A stretch of DNA of 64,000 nt from Polyangiaceae bacterium (lineage in GTDB: Bacteria > Myxococcota_A > Polyangia > Polyangiales > Polyangiaceae), in contig JAWKRG010000005.1 of the NCBI GenBank assembly GCA_041389725.1, forward strand, positions 124,001-188,000, read 5' to 3'. Shown piece by piece: positions 1-8,826 of this stretch. How positions within the stretch are numbered: position 1 is the stretch's first letter; the number at the start of each line of letters is the position of its first letter. Below the pieces are notes generated by a model. That model ran no database searches. It had not been told where the DNA came from and was given only the letters and a program-made list of their open reading frames with translations. A program made the position numbers and the translations under genes.

Positions 1-147
1 GGTGAGAGCGCCCGCTGCGCTTTGGCGGGCAAACCTTGCCCAGGGGGATTGCCCCGAGGACGTTGCGCTTGGGGTCGCGCACATCCTCCCACAGTAGCTC
101 CCTTGGTCTGACCGCCCGACGCGACGTATGCTCATCGGGAATCGGCG

Positions 148-1647
148 ATGAGCAGCGGCGGCGGAGACAGTGCCAGCGCGAACGATGGTGGGGGCAAGCG
201 TAGGCGCCCTCCGCTACACGAGCGTTCGCCGGTGCAGGTTGGGGACATCGTCGCGGAGAAGTACCAAGTAGAAGCGCTGCTTGCTGCTGGAGGCATGGGC
301 ATCGTCGTCGCGGCGCGACACAGGACCCTCGGCCAACAAGTTGCGATCAAGTTCTTGTTGAGTGAGGACGGAGAGGCGCGGAAGGTGGAGCGCTTTGTGC
401 GGGAAGCCCGTGCATCCGCACGAATCGAGTCTCAACGCGTGTGTCGCGTGTTCGACGTCGGCACGCTTCCCAGCGGCGTGCCCTTCATGGTGATGGAGCA
501 CCTGACCGGTCACGACATGGCCCAAGAGCTGAAGAGTCGCGGACCGATGCCCGTGAGCGACGCCGTGGACATGGTGCTACAGGCCCTCGAAGGCCTCGCT
601 GAAGCGCACGCGGTGGGCATCATTCATCGCGACCTGAAACCCTCGAACCTGTTCCTCTCGATCAAGCCCGGCCGGCCGAAGGAAGTGAAGATCCTGGATT
701 TCGGCATCTCGAAGCTGGCGCCAAACCTGTTGGAAGAGAACCTGGACGAAGATCTGACGGGAACGGCCGCCATGCTCGGCTCGCCGCGCTACATGTCTCC
801 TGAGCAGGTCAAGAGCGCGAAGCACGTGGATGCACGCACGGACATCTGGTCGATGGGCGTCATCTTGTACCAGTTGCTCGAGGGAAGATCTCCGTTTTCC
901 GGGACGACCATGGGAGAGACGATCAGCAAGGTGCTGCTTCACGAGCCACCGTCGATTGCCGCGCTCCGCCACGACGTGCCCGCAGGCCTGGCTCAGGTGA
1001 TCTCGCGTTGCCTGCAGCGAGATCGAGATCAGCGCTATCGCAACGTTGCGGAACTGGCACTGGGGCTCGCGCCCTTCGGCACGCCGGCTAGTGCGCCCAG
1101 CGTGCAGCGAATCACGGCGCTATTGGTGGAGGGACAACTCGCGACGGTCGGTAGTCCGGCGTCGGCCGCTCTTCCGCCGAGTCATCCTGTGCCCAGCGCT
1201 CCTTCGGCACATGCCGTGCTGCAGCAGGATGCGGACGCCAGCGTGGGCACGGTGAGCCCGCTGACGCAGTCGAGCCTCGTCGACTTCCGGCCGAAGCGCT
1301 CGCGCGCGCTCCTCGCCGTCGGTGCGGTGCTCCTGTTGGCGATGCTGGCAGTTGCAGTCGTCGCACTACGGCAACCTGCGGCGGACGCATCCACTGTGGC
1401 CGCTGGCGCTCCCTCGGCCCAAGCTGTCAACGCGGCCGCAGACGCGCCGCAGCCCGCGGTTCCGGCCGCGCTCCCGCAACGGGCGACGACCGCAGTCGTG
1501 GCGGGATCCACGCACTCCTCACCACCAGCCTCAGCTTCTGCACCCGCACCTTCGGCGTCCGCGTCGGCTACCCCACGCCCCTCGCCCAAATCCAAGCCGC
1601 GGCCCAAACCGTCGAACGTGGATGACCTCCTCAGTGAGAGCTACTAG
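148..1647 (+). CDS. Membrane-anchored Ser/Thr protein kinase (Hanks type)
   Basis: Phosphorylates Ser/Thr residues of unknown targets; cytoplasmic kinase domain tethered to the inner membrane. The catalytic domain covers about residues 35-310: glycine loop AAGGMG (46-51), ATP lysine K68 in AIKF, HRDLKPSN (160-167), DFG (184-186) and the activation segment GSPRYMSPEQ. One hydrophobic segment near residues 387-408 is followed by a low-complexity Ala/Pro/Ser tail to residue 499, presumably extracytoplasmic. No PASTA or other sensor domain is visible. The next gene starts inside its last codons (26-bp overlap), so the kinase, TPR/PEGA and FGE-like genes are probably cotranscribed and translationally coupled. 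Kinase plus lipoprotein arrangements are common in myxobacteria; the signal is unknown. Confidence 0.93.
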   Translation: MSSGGGDSASANDGGGKRRRPPLHERSPVQVGDIVAEKYQVEALLAAGGMGIVVAARHRTLGQQVAIKFLLSEDGEARKVERFVREARASARIESQRVCRVFDVGTLPSGVPFMVMEHLTGHDMAQELKSRGPMPVSDAVDMVLQALEGLAEAHAVGIIHRDLKPSNLFLSIKPGRPKEVKILDFGISKLAPNLLEENLDEDLTGTAAMLGSPRYMSPEQVKSAKHVDARTDIWSMGVILYQLLEGRSPFSGTTMGETISKVLLHEPPSIAALRHDVPAGLAQVISRCLQRDRDQRYRNVAELALGLAPFGTPASAPSVQRITALLVEGQLATVGSPASAALPPSHPVPSAPSAHAVLQQDADASVGTVSPLTQSSLVDFRPKRSRALLAVGAVLLLAMLAVAVVALRQPAADASTVAAGAPSAQAVNAAADAPQPAVPAALPQRATTAVVAGSTHSSPPASASAPAPSASASATPRPSPKSKPRPKPSNVDDLLSESY

Positions 1648-2635
1648 CCCCTTCGCCATCGCGCTCTGCGCCACGCTACTGCACGCTTGGAGCGCGCGCT
1701 CAGAACCGAGTGCCAGTGACAAGGCGCTTGCTGAAAGTCTCTTTCAGCAAGGACGCAAGGCGCTGGAGGCGAAAGACTACGACGACGCCTGCCCGAAGTT
1801 CGCGGAGAGCTATCGCCTGTCTGGCCGCCTGGGAACGCTGCTGAACCTCGCGACATGCCACCAGAAGCAGGGCAAGACAGCGAGTGCGTGGGCGGAATTC
1901 ACGGAAGCCGCGGCGATGGCAAAGGCCGAGAAACGCCGCGAGCGCGAGAAGTACGCTCGCAAGCAAGCTAGTGCGTTGGAGAAGAAGCTCTCGCGCGTGG
2001 TGTTCGAAGTGAACGACCCCCCGCCGGGCGTTACCTTGTCGTTGGATGGCAACGAAGTAGGTCGTGCTGCATGGGGAACGCCGGTTCCCGTAGATCCAGG
2101 CGAGCACGAGCTTGCGCTGTCGGCACCCGGCAAGCAGAAGCACACGATGTCCGTCACGGTGAAGGACGGGCCGAGCGAGCAAACCGTGTCACTGCCGGCA
2201 CTCGCGGACGAGGCGTCCCGGCCCGGGGATCCCGCAGCGCCGGCAAAGCCAGCGAAGGAATCGACACCGCGTCGTCATGCCGAGGGCGCGGCCGATGCCG
2301 GTGGGTCCAATACTCTGGCGTGGGTCGCGCTGGGCGTTGGCGTCGTTGGCGTCGGGGTGGGTAGCTACTTTGGCGTGCAGACTTTCTCCAAGCAGAGTGA
2401 CAGCGAGGACCACTGTGACGGAACCTCGTGCGATCAAACCGGCGTGGACCTTCGCGACGAAGCCAAAGGCACGGCGACGATTTCCACGGTTGCGTTTGGC
2501 GTCGGCTTGGCGGGAGTTGCCGTAGGAACGGTGCTCCTACTCACAGCTGGCGGTTCGAAAGAGCAGACGGCACTGCGCATCTCTCCAAACGTCACCGCCG
2601 ATGGCGGGGGCGCGCAGCTGATGGGTCGATTTTGA
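1622..2635 (+). CDS. TPR and PEGA domain membrane protein
   Basis: 337 residues from the ATG at 1622, chosen because it gives a signal peptide (MTSSVRATSPFAI...) and overlaps the kinase end; the open frame continues further upstream only as a shadow of the kinase. After the signal come TPR-like helices (about 35-110; the segment around LFQQGRKALEAKDYDDAC is typical), then a PEGA-type beta domain (about 125-185, with PPPGVTLSLDGNEVG and PGEHELALSAPGK), a Pro/Ala linker, and two hydrophobic segments near the C-terminus. PEGA domains are associated with surface layers and with kinase-linked proteins. Likely an envelope partner of the adjacent kinase. The stop overlaps the next start. Confidence 0.85.
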   Translation: MTSSVRATSPFAIALCATLLHAWSARSEPSASDKALAESLFQQGRKALEAKDYDDACPKFAESYRLSGRLGTLLNLATCHQKQGKTASAWAEFTEAAAMAKAEKRREREKYARKQASALEKKLSRVVFEVNDPPPGVTLSLDGNEVGRAAWGTPVPVDPGEHELALSAPGKQKHTMSVTVKDGPSEQTVSLPALADEASRPGDPAAPAKPAKESTPRRHAEGAADAGGSNTLAWVALGVGVVGVGVGSYFGVQTFSKQSDSEDHCDGTSCDQTGVDLRDEAKGTATISTVAFGVGLAGVAVGTVLLLTAGGSKEQTALRISPNVTADGGGAQLMGRF

Positions 2636-3579
2636 AGAAGCTGGTCCTGATCCCACTCGTCGCGTGCCTCGGCTGCGCCGTCATCGCTGGCGTGGAGGAT
2701 GGCGAGCTGCGCGGTTCGGACGCGGGTGCAAGTGGCAGCGGCGGATCCGCTGGTGTTGGTGCGAGCGGTGGCGCGAGTGGTGGCGGTGGACTCGCGGGCA
2801 GTTCCGGAAGCTCGGGCAGCTCGGGTAGCTCGGGCGCACCGAGCGGAGGCGCTGGCGGAACGGGTGGGGCAGGCGGTGTCGCTACTGGTGGTGTCGGCGC
2901 GACTCCAGGGATGATCTTGATCCCTGCTGGACAGTACCAAATGGGCTGCAACTCGGGGGCAGACAGCATGTGCAAGCCCGATGAGAAGCCCTACCACGCG
3001 GTGGACATCTCGGCCTTCGAGCTGGACATCACGGAGGTCACGCGAGGCGACTACAAGAAGTGCATCGATGCTTCGCAGTGCAACACGCCGAGTTGTGATT
3101 GGGATCCCGTCGCGCTTGCGGATCATCCGGTGACGTGCGTGAGCTGGGATGACGCGAAGGCGTATTGCACGTGGGCAGGGAAGCGCCTGCCTACCGAGGC
3201 CGAGTGGGAGAAGGCTTGTCGTGGCGACACCGGACGCGTGTATCCCTGGGGCCAGTCCTTTCAGGACAACTGCTCGTTCGCCAACGCCAATCTCTGCTCC
3301 TACGACACGAAAGTGGTCGCCACTCATCCCACGGGCGCAAGTCCCTATGGCGTGTTGGACATGTCGGGCAACGTGGCCGAGTGGACGGCTGACTTCTACG
3401 ACGCTGCCTACTACGCCACCAGCCCGGCGAAAGATCCACCTGGCCCAGCATCGGGCGGCGTGCGTGTGCACCGCGGCGGCAGTTGGAATAGTGCAGTCAC
3501 GGTCTTTCGCTGTTCAGCGCGCACGGCGGCGCTTCCGTCGAGTGCAACCGACGAAATCGGCTTCCGCTGCGCCAAGTGA
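2632..3579 (+). CDS. FGE-sulfatase (SUMF1)-like lipoprotein, catalytic cysteine pair absent
   Basis: 315 residues from a TTG start that overlaps the previous stop (TTGA). This start gives a lipoprotein signal (KKLVLIPLVAC), then a Gly/Ser linker, then a formylglycine-generating-enzyme fold from about residue 95 (start GMILIPAGQYQMG, middle KRLPTEAEWEKACRG, end SGNVAEW and GFRCAK). In true FGEs the segment after RGGS carries two catalytic cysteines; here it reads RGGSWNSAVTVFRCSAR, with neither at the expected place. The protein is therefore probably not a sulfatase activator but a binding or structural member of the family, as are many kinase-linked SUMF1 proteins. Third gene of the kinase/PEGA unit. 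Confidence 0.85.
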   Translation: MKKLVLIPLVACLGCAVIAGVEDGELRGSDAGASGSGGSAGVGASGGASGGGGLAGSSGSSGSSGSSGAPSGGAGGTGGAGGVATGGVGATPGMILIPAGQYQMGCNSGADSMCKPDEKPYHAVDISAFELDITEVTRGDYKKCIDASQCNTPSCDWDPVALADHPVTCVSWDDAKAYCTWAGKRLPTEAEWEKACRGDTGRVYPWGQSFQDNCSFANANLCSYDTKVVATHPTGASPYGVLDMSGNVAEWTADFYDAAYYATSPAKDPPGPASGGVRVHRGGSWNSAVTVFRCSARTAALPSSATDEIGFRCAK

Positions 3580-3633
3580 GCTCGGCGCACTGTGGATTCG
3601 CCCGGCGATCCTCGGGCCAAGCGTTCAGCAGGA

Positions 3634-4485
3634 TCAGCAGGCGCCGCAAACGGAGCAGGCGTCGGAGCAACAGTCGCCGAACAGCACGCAGTTTGCGTCG
3701 CACGCACAACCGGTCGGTGTCGTGATGCTGCCGCAGTAGCCGCAGCACGGACCCACCGGTGCCGTGCATCCCGCGGGATCCGGATTCGGCAAGCCGCACT
3801 CACGCTTGTACTTGCCCGACGGATCGGAGCCGGTGAAGCCAGTGCCACCGCACGAGTACCAACCGTTGGCTGCGTCCCAACCGCAGGGATTGCCGTTGCA
3901 GGAACCGGGACCGCCTTGCAGCTGGCCGCACTCCCAATAGTAGATCTCGTTGTCGGAACCGCAGCAGCCCACACTGCCGTGGGCTTGCCCGCAGTTCGTG
4001 GGAACGATGTTGGTCGTTCCACCTGTTCCGCCCGAACTCGTGCCGCCCGTGCTGACGCCGCCGGTGCCACCCGAACTCGTTCCGCCCGAGCTCGTGCCGC
4101 CGGTGCTGATGCCTCCAGTTCCACCAGTGGTCGTGCCGCCCGTGCCGCCAGCACTCGTTCCGCCGGTGCTGGTGCCGCCGGTGCCAATCCCCCCGGCGCC
4201 CGCCGCTCCAACGCCAGCGCTTCCGCCAGCGCCGGCGCCTCCACCTGCGCCAGCAGATGCACCGACCGCGCCGGTGGCTCCGGTCGCGCCGAATCCGCCC
4301 GCAGCGGTAATTCCCCCGGTCGCACCACCGCCATCGACCGCGCCGGTGGCTCCGGTTGCGCCCGTTCCCTGGGCACCACTGCCACCCGTGCCGACGCCAC
4401 CAAGGTCGCTTTCTCCAGTCGCGCACCCCCAGGTTGCGACGAAGCCTGCACAAACTGCCAACCCCGCAACGACCTTTGATTTCAT
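3634..4485 (-). CDS. Secreted lipoprotein with Gly/Thr-rich repeats and a somatomedin-B-like Cys domain
   Basis: 283 residues; start preceded by GAGGA. Type II signal with Cys21 (FVATWGC). Residues about 25-160 are almost only Gly, Thr, Ser and Ala in tetra- and pentapeptide repeats such as GGTSTGGTSSGG, a presumed flexible spacer. The C-terminal third is Cys-rich: a first block with VGCCGS and WECGQLQGG, then a final 40 residues with CACDANCVLFGDCCSDAC. This matches the C-x-C-D-x2-C-x3-GDCC-x-D spacing of somatomedin B domains, which are mostly known from animals. Convergent with the FGE-like gene (54-bp gap). Role unknown; a cell-surface disulfide-rich binding module is plausible. Confidence 0.8.
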   Translation of the reverse strand: MKSKVVAGLAVCAGFVATWGCATGESDLGGVGTGGSGAQGTGATGATGAVDGGGATGGITAAGGFGATGATGAVGASAGAGGGAGAGGSAGVGAAGAGGIGTGGTSTGGTSAGGTGGTTTGGTGGISTGGTSSGGTSSGGTGGVSTGGTSSGGTGGTTNIVPTNCGQAHGSVGCCGSDNEIYYWECGQLQGGPGSCNGNPCGWDAANGWYSCGGTGFTGSDPSGKYKRECGLPNPDPAGCTAPVGPCCGYCGSITTPTGCACDANCVLFGDCCSDACSVCGAC

Positions 4486-4724
4486 GCGTTCCTCGAAAGC
4501 AATGGCGTCAAAGCGGATAGCCTACGCCGCCTTCGCGGGGCACGCATGTTCTTTGCGCCGCGCCGCTCAGGCCTAGTCATGGATTCAGTGGCCGCAACCA
4601 CGAAGCAGCCTAGCACAACTCCAAGCGCGCGCCGGCTAGGCTAGCGGCGTCGCTGGAGCAGCGGCAGCTTGGCGTCCTTGAGGTCCGGCGCTGCGGGGTG
4701 TTATCGACGCCCAACGGGTAGGAC
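4486..4724. other. Intergenic region, nothing recognised
   Basis: Divergent spacer between the somatomedin-B-like lipoprotein and the next plus-strand gene. It should hold both promoters, but no convincing box, repeat or hairpin was seen. Confidence 0.4.
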
Positions 4725-5309
4725 GTGTCCGAGCAGGGCGAGGCGGTTTGGTATGACGGTGCGCTGCGCGAGCGCAGCGACGCCGTTGCGCGCATGGAAC
4801 GCGACGCGATCGCGTTTCTGCGCCGGGCTATCGCGGAGTTCGAGGCCGATGATTCGGCGTGGCTTCTGTTGATCGAGGCTCTCGCAATCCCGGACGCCCT
4901 CGATGATCCCGCGGAGTACGGCTACGCCACCATCAGCCACGACTTCCATGTGGAAGTAGGCGATGGGCGCGTCGCGCTTCGCCTGGCACCACAACTTCGG
5001 CGTCGGCTGGAGGCAACGTTTGCCGCGTTGACGAAGCAGTCCTGGAGCGTCGACGCCCGACTGCACCCCGGCGCGATCGACACGCAGGTGCGCGGCCTCG
5101 CGCCGCAGGACGTTCTTCGTCTCGAGAAGCGGGTCACCGCGCAGCGAGCCGCCGTCGCCGCGAATCTCGCGCGCGGAGTCGCGCAGCTCGCCTCGCTCGC
5201 GTCTCCATCTCCGCTGCCCACGGCCTCCGCGGCTCTCGACGAGGGACTCCGCCAGGTTGCAGAGATTGCGGCTGCAAAAGTGAAGCGCATTCGTGCCGCG
5301 TCTGCGTGA
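4725..5309 (+). CDS. Hypothetical soluble protein
   Basis: 194 residues from a GTG with a GGGTAGGA ribosome-binding stretch just upstream. No signal peptide or membrane segment. Mostly helical by composition: acidic N-terminal half with YDGALRERSDAVARMERD and ADDSAWLLLIEAL, a middle part with HDFHVEVGDGRVAL, and an Ala-rich C-terminal helix. I do not recognise a family. Codon usage is like its neighbours, so it is probably a real lineage-specific gene. Nothing in the surroundings points to a job. Confidence 0.6.
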   Translation: MSEQGEAVWYDGALRERSDAVARMERDAIAFLRRAIAEFEADDSAWLLLIEALAIPDALDDPAEYGYATISHDFHVEVGDGRVALRLAPQLRRRLEATFAALTKQSWSVDARLHPGAIDTQVRGLAPQDVLRLEKRVTAQRAAVAANLARGVAQLASLASPSPLPTASAALDEGLRQVAEIAAAKVKRIRAASA

Positions 5310-5472
5310 CGCGGCGGACGCGGCGGACGCGGCAGGTGGGCACCGCCTTCGCCGTGGAAGTGCGGTTGGCGCTGTTCGGTCCTGCGGCTGGAGTTTCTCG
5401 AGCTCGAGTGCTGCCGAGAAAGGCGTCCAGCCGTCGGAAGAACTCGGCGCTATCGCGTCCCCGCGCCCTCGG

Positions 5473-5694
5473 TCACATGCCGAGCTGCTTCACGGCGAAG
5501 AACAAGCCGCCGCTCAACACGGCGAAGATCACCAAGTTGAGAATCACGCTGGGGACGAAGTACGGATAGACGAGCATCACCAGGCCCGCGAGGAAATGCG
5601 GGATCCGGCTCATCTTCTTGCCATAGACGACCAGCACGAACCCCACTCCCCCAATGATGAAGGAGACGACGAGCGAGGTCGGGTCGAGGTCCAC
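5473..5694 (-). CDS. Small two-helix inner-membrane protein
   Basis: 73 residues from a GTG start. Topology is clear: a hydrophobic helix (about 8-24, SLVVSFIIGGVGFVLVVYG), a short basic loop with GKKMSRIPHFLAG, and a second long hydrophobic stretch (about 36-70). Similar short proteins are often annotated only as membrane proteins of unknown function. No partner gene is evident; the flanking genes are hypothetical. Confidence 0.65.
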   Translation of the reverse strand: MDLDPTSLVVSFIIGGVGFVLVVYGKKMSRIPHFLAGLVMLVYPYFVPSVILNLVIFAVLSGGLFFAVKQLGM

Positions 5695-5727
5695 CCGCTT
5701 GCCCTAGCACGCTTTCGGCACGCTACG

Positions 5728-6375
5728 TCAGATCAGGTGAGCATGATGAACATGCCCGCCCTTCTTCTTGAGGAGCTCGCAGACTTCACCAACGAGGTCG
5801 GGCGCCTCGAAGAAGGATCCCGGAAACGAGCCCAGATTCACTTGGAGTTGCCGCCACGCTCCAAGTGCGGAGGCGACGCGAAAGGTCGGAGACTTCGACT
5901 TGTGGTTCGCCGCCAATCCGGCAATCTTGCTGCTTGCGACAATCGCAGATTGGGCAGCCTCGAGCTTTGATTCTGTCTTGAAGTCGGCAACGACGAGTGC
6001 ATCTACCTTCCGAGCGAAGTCGGTCGCCCAGGAATGTTCGCCGTAGTCGAAGTTTTCGTCACTGAGACCTTCGCATGCGATCCACGGGGACGTCTTCAGC
6101 TTCGGCCACCGGTCCACCGAGGATTGGAATTCGACATGCCATTGCCAAGCGGGCTGCCATACGGACTGCCAATCTTCATCCGGGTAGTCGGTGAAGTAGT
6201 TGCTCCTGCACTCCGCTAGCGTTGCTTTGGCGACCTTCTCGCGCATACCGAGCGCTGCTGCGATCTCTTGCGCGAATGGCTTCACCTTGCTGCTGACGCC
6301 GTCTGCTTCCAAGGAGGTGAGCACGAACTCGAACGAGGTTTTGCCAATCGCCGTAGGGCTCCACACGTAAAACAT
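5728..6375 (-). CDS. Hypothetical protein
   Basis: 215 residues from the ATG at 6375, preferred because AAGGA lies at proper spacing; an ATG two codons upstream (6381) and longer forms are possible. Rich in Trp and charged residues, with motifs such as SVWQPAWQWHVEFQ and DALVVADFKTE, no signal peptide and no membrane helix. Ends with a His-rich GGHVHHAHLI tail that could bind metal. Local GC and codon bias look slightly lower than in neighbouring genes, which would fit later acquisition. No family recognised. Confidence 0.6.
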   Translation of the reverse strand: MFYVWSPTAIGKTSFEFVLTSLEADGVSSKVKPFAQEIAAALGMREKVAKATLAECRSNYFTDYPDEDWQSVWQPAWQWHVEFQSSVDRWPKLKTSPWIACEGLSDENFDYGEHSWATDFARKVDALVVADFKTESKLEAAQSAIVASSKIAGLAANHKSKSPTFRVASALGAWRQLQVNLGSFPGSFFEAPDLVGEVCELLKKKGGHVHHAHLI

Positions 6376-6679
6376 TGCCATTCCTTCCGCGTGGCCAGGC
6401 TTCTCCGCGCGGGGGAAGCACTTCAGCCGGAGCAATCACAGGTTCTTGATGCTACAGAAACTTCACGAACAAGCGAGATCTTCAGGTGCTCTGCAACATC
6501 GCAAACACGCGGTCGAAGCGTGCCCTCTCCAGGTCTTGTCGCCGTATCCAGAAGTACACCACGCCCGTGCCGCCCCAGGGCACGAGATGCGCACGATGCA
6601 CCCGCTGACCCGGATGACGTCTGTCATAGACGTCGCGCGCGCATGGATGCTGTGTTGCGGTGTGGGCGCGCGTTCTGAC
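6376..6679. other. Intergenic region, nothing recognised
   Basis: About 300 bp between divergently oriented genes. It contains only shadow reading frames. No repeat, hairpin or RNA gene was seen. An upstream extension of the next gene (ATG at 6587 or 6446, same frame) would occupy part of it. Confidence 0.4.
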
Positions 6680-7282
6680 ATGCCAATTGCGGCCTTCCCG
6701 CGGCGCGGGAGCTTCCTCCGCGAAGGCCTGATCATGGCCGCTCTCGTGGTGGTCTTCGGCTTTGCGTCAGCCTTCCCAGGAGCCGTACTGCTCTTGGTAT
6801 TCGCTCCCAGGGATCCCGTCGTGGTGATGATCCTGTGCGCCGGCTTGTGGGTCGTGGTCGGCTTTCCGCTCGCGTACAAGCTCACGCTGTGGCAGGCGCG
6901 CCGGGTCGGTCCCGGCACGCCGGCCCTGCGCGTCTATGCCGACCGCATCGAGCTCGACCGCTCAGGCACCGCAGCCTGGGTCTTTCCGCGGCACGCGCTT
7001 CAGGTCGACGCTTCCTGGTTCGAGGGCATTGCTGGAGAGCAGATCTTTCGCGGCGCTGGCAACGTGTCCTACGGTCGTGGCTACACCGCCGTGATCCACG
7101 CCCGCTTGGCGGCGGGCCCGCACGCAGTCGTGTTGCTGGCGGATGGCGACATCCGCGTGGTCTACACCTCGAGCATTCCGCGCGCGCCGGAGCTCGTGTC
7201 GCGCTGGCCTGGGGAACCGCGGGTCCGTCTGTGGCCGGCGCATCTGGTGGCGTTGGTGACGCTGCTCTCGAGGCCCGACTGA
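6680..7282 (+). CDS. Membrane protein with two N-terminal helices and a PH-like cytoplasmic part
   Basis: 200 residues from the ATG at 6680; upstream in-frame starts would add residues without membrane character. After a basic start (FPRRGSFLREGL) come two hydrophobic helices (about 14-37 and 44-64), then a soluble domain of about 130 residues with beta-rich segments such as ALRVYADRIELDRSG and VVLLADGDIRVVY. This layout resembles bacterial PH-domain membrane proteins, but the match is by shape only. Function unknown. Confidence 0.6.
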   Translation: MPIAAFPRRGSFLREGLIMAALVVVFGFASAFPGAVLLLVFAPRDPVVVMILCAGLWVVVGFPLAYKLTLWQARRVGPGTPALRVYADRIELDRSGTAAWVFPRHALQVDASWFEGIAGEQIFRGAGNVSYGRGYTAVIHARLAAGPHAVVLLADGDIRVVYTSSIPRAPELVSRWPGEPRVRLWPAHLVALVTLLSRPD

Positions 7283-7316
7283 GATGCGGACTCGGAAGCG
7301 GCTCGCGTGTCGTCTT

Positions 7317-7973
7317 TTAGTCAGCCGTCAGCGCCTCTGCGAAGTGCGCCGGTGCCGACAGCGGTCCGCGCGGTCCTGCGGGGTTCACCCGCACATGCGC
7401 TTCCTGTCGAACCAGCGCCGCTAGCTGTCGACTCGTGAGCTCGCAGCGGACGCCTTCAGGATGCTCGCGCTGCCAAGCGCCCAGAGCATCCGGCGCCGTG
7501 AACACGAGCAGTCCGTCGTCGCGCAGCGGGTCTCCCGACTCCGGGTGGAGGAGCACGAGCCAGTGTCGAAAGCTTCGCATCAGCGGCGCGAGGCCCCAAA
7601 CCTGTGCGCCCGCAAGCCAGCGCTCCACGTGGACGGCGCGGCCCCATTGCCGAAGCTGCGGAATGTCTTCGGCCTCGAAGCGGATCTCCTCCGAGCTCCC
7701 GCGATCGAGCGACAGTCCGATGGCTTCTGGGTGCAAGGAACGCAGCGTGCTCACGCCCTCCACGGGAATATGCAGCGCGTCGGGACAGCGATCTTCACGG
7801 GTGTAGAGCTGCTGCCAGCGCCCACCCCGCACAGGTTCGGACGCCTGGAGGATCTCCCCGCAGTGGTTCGTCGCCGGGCAGATCAGCCGCTCCGCTTCTG
7901 CAATGGCCCGAACCAGCGCCCAGCGATCGACCTCGCCGGCGAGAAACTGCTGCACGGTTCCAGAAAGCGTCAC
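7317..7973 (-). CDS. Hypothetical protein, possibly SseB-like
   Basis: 218 residues, no signal peptide. The central part has HWLVLLHPESGD followed by DGLLVFTAPDALGAWQ, which recalls the SseB N-terminal fold (a VFTSPEAL-type strand and helix), but this is weak. The N-terminus is helical with AEAERLICPATNHCGEILQA. The preceding gene converges on it with a 34-bp gap. No operon partner. Confidence 0.55.
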   Translation of the reverse strand: MTLSGTVQQFLAGEVDRWALVRAIAEAERLICPATNHCGEILQASEPVRGGRWQQLYTREDRCPDALHIPVEGVSTLRSLHPEAIGLSLDRGSSEEIRFEAEDIPQLRQWGRAVHVERWLAGAQVWGLAPLMRSFRHWLVLLHPESGDPLRDDGLLVFTAPDALGAWQREHPEGVRCELTSRQLAALVRQEAHVRVNPAGPRGPLSAPAHFAEALTAD

Positions 7974-8033
7974 GCCTCACTCGCGACGGTAGCAGGCGGC
8001 CTTGTCGTGTCACGAAGCAAGTCCCCTTGGGCT

Positions 8034-8755
8034 CTACGGTCCAACTCCCTCTGTCCCGCCGCTCGTTCGCCGTGCCGCTTCGGTCGGCTGCTCGTCATCG
8101 TCGACGAAGGACAGGATTGCCGGAGCGATGTACATCCTGTCGCGCGTCCTGCCCGTGACTTCCTTCAGGATGCCGGCTTCCTCGAGCTTCTGGATGTTTG
8201 CGGATGCCGAGGCCTTGGTGACTTCGAGCAACTCAGCTGCCCTCGAGATCGTCATCGACGGTTGCCCGAATAGCAGGTCGATCAGCTTGAGGAGCAGTGC
8301 GGACGAGCGGGCCGAATGGAATTGCCCATGGTACTCGTCGCGAAGAGCAAGCAGGCCCGCAACCCGCTCGGTGGACTCCTGCGCGCTCTCGACGAATCCC
8401 TGCAGGAAGAACTGAACCCAGGCTGACCACTCTCCCCGCTGGCTGACGCGCAACATGCGGTCCACGTACTCGTCGCGATGCCTGTCGAGGTAGGAGCTGA
8501 CGAAAAGCGTCGGCGAACGCATGCGTTGCTCGTTGCATAGGATTAGCGGAATCAGGAGTCGCCCAACCCGGCCGTTACCGTCGCGAAAAGGATGGATGGT
8601 CTCAAACTGGTAGTGCACCAGTGCCAGGCGGACCAGCAGCGGAAGTTCTGAGGCGGCCGTCTCCTCTTTGGGGTTGAGGTAGCACTCGAATCGAGCGGAA
8701 GCGCTTCAGGCAGCGGACTGGGGACAAACGCCACTCCACCCCCTTGCGCCGGCAC
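8034..8755 (-). pseudogene. Fic family AMPylase gene with internal deletion and frame change
   Basis: The intact 3' part (8034-8618 and in frame up to about 8700) encodes the Fic core with HPFRDGNGRVGR (H at about 8594), preceded by RLALVHYQFETI, and a C-terminal winged helix-turn-helix. In another frame, 8755 to about 8690 encodes a typical Fic N-terminus (QLVPAQGGGVAFVPSPLP). Family members have roughly 120-150 residues between these two parts, including the inhibitory helix with its SxxIEG-type motif; here they are missing and the frames do not match. So the gene has probably suffered an internal deletion near 8690-8705. The core could still be made from an internal start such as GTG 8618. 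Confidence 0.75.
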
Positions 8756-8826
8756 TAGCTGACCCGGAAAAGGTTCAATGAAGTCAGAGGCTTCCCCGCT
8801 AGTTTACCTGACCCAGCTTTCGTCCG

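Noticed and set aside
2632..3579. Active formylglycine-generating enzyme with sulfatase partner
   Set aside because: Catalytic cysteines are missing and no sulfatase gene lies in the window.
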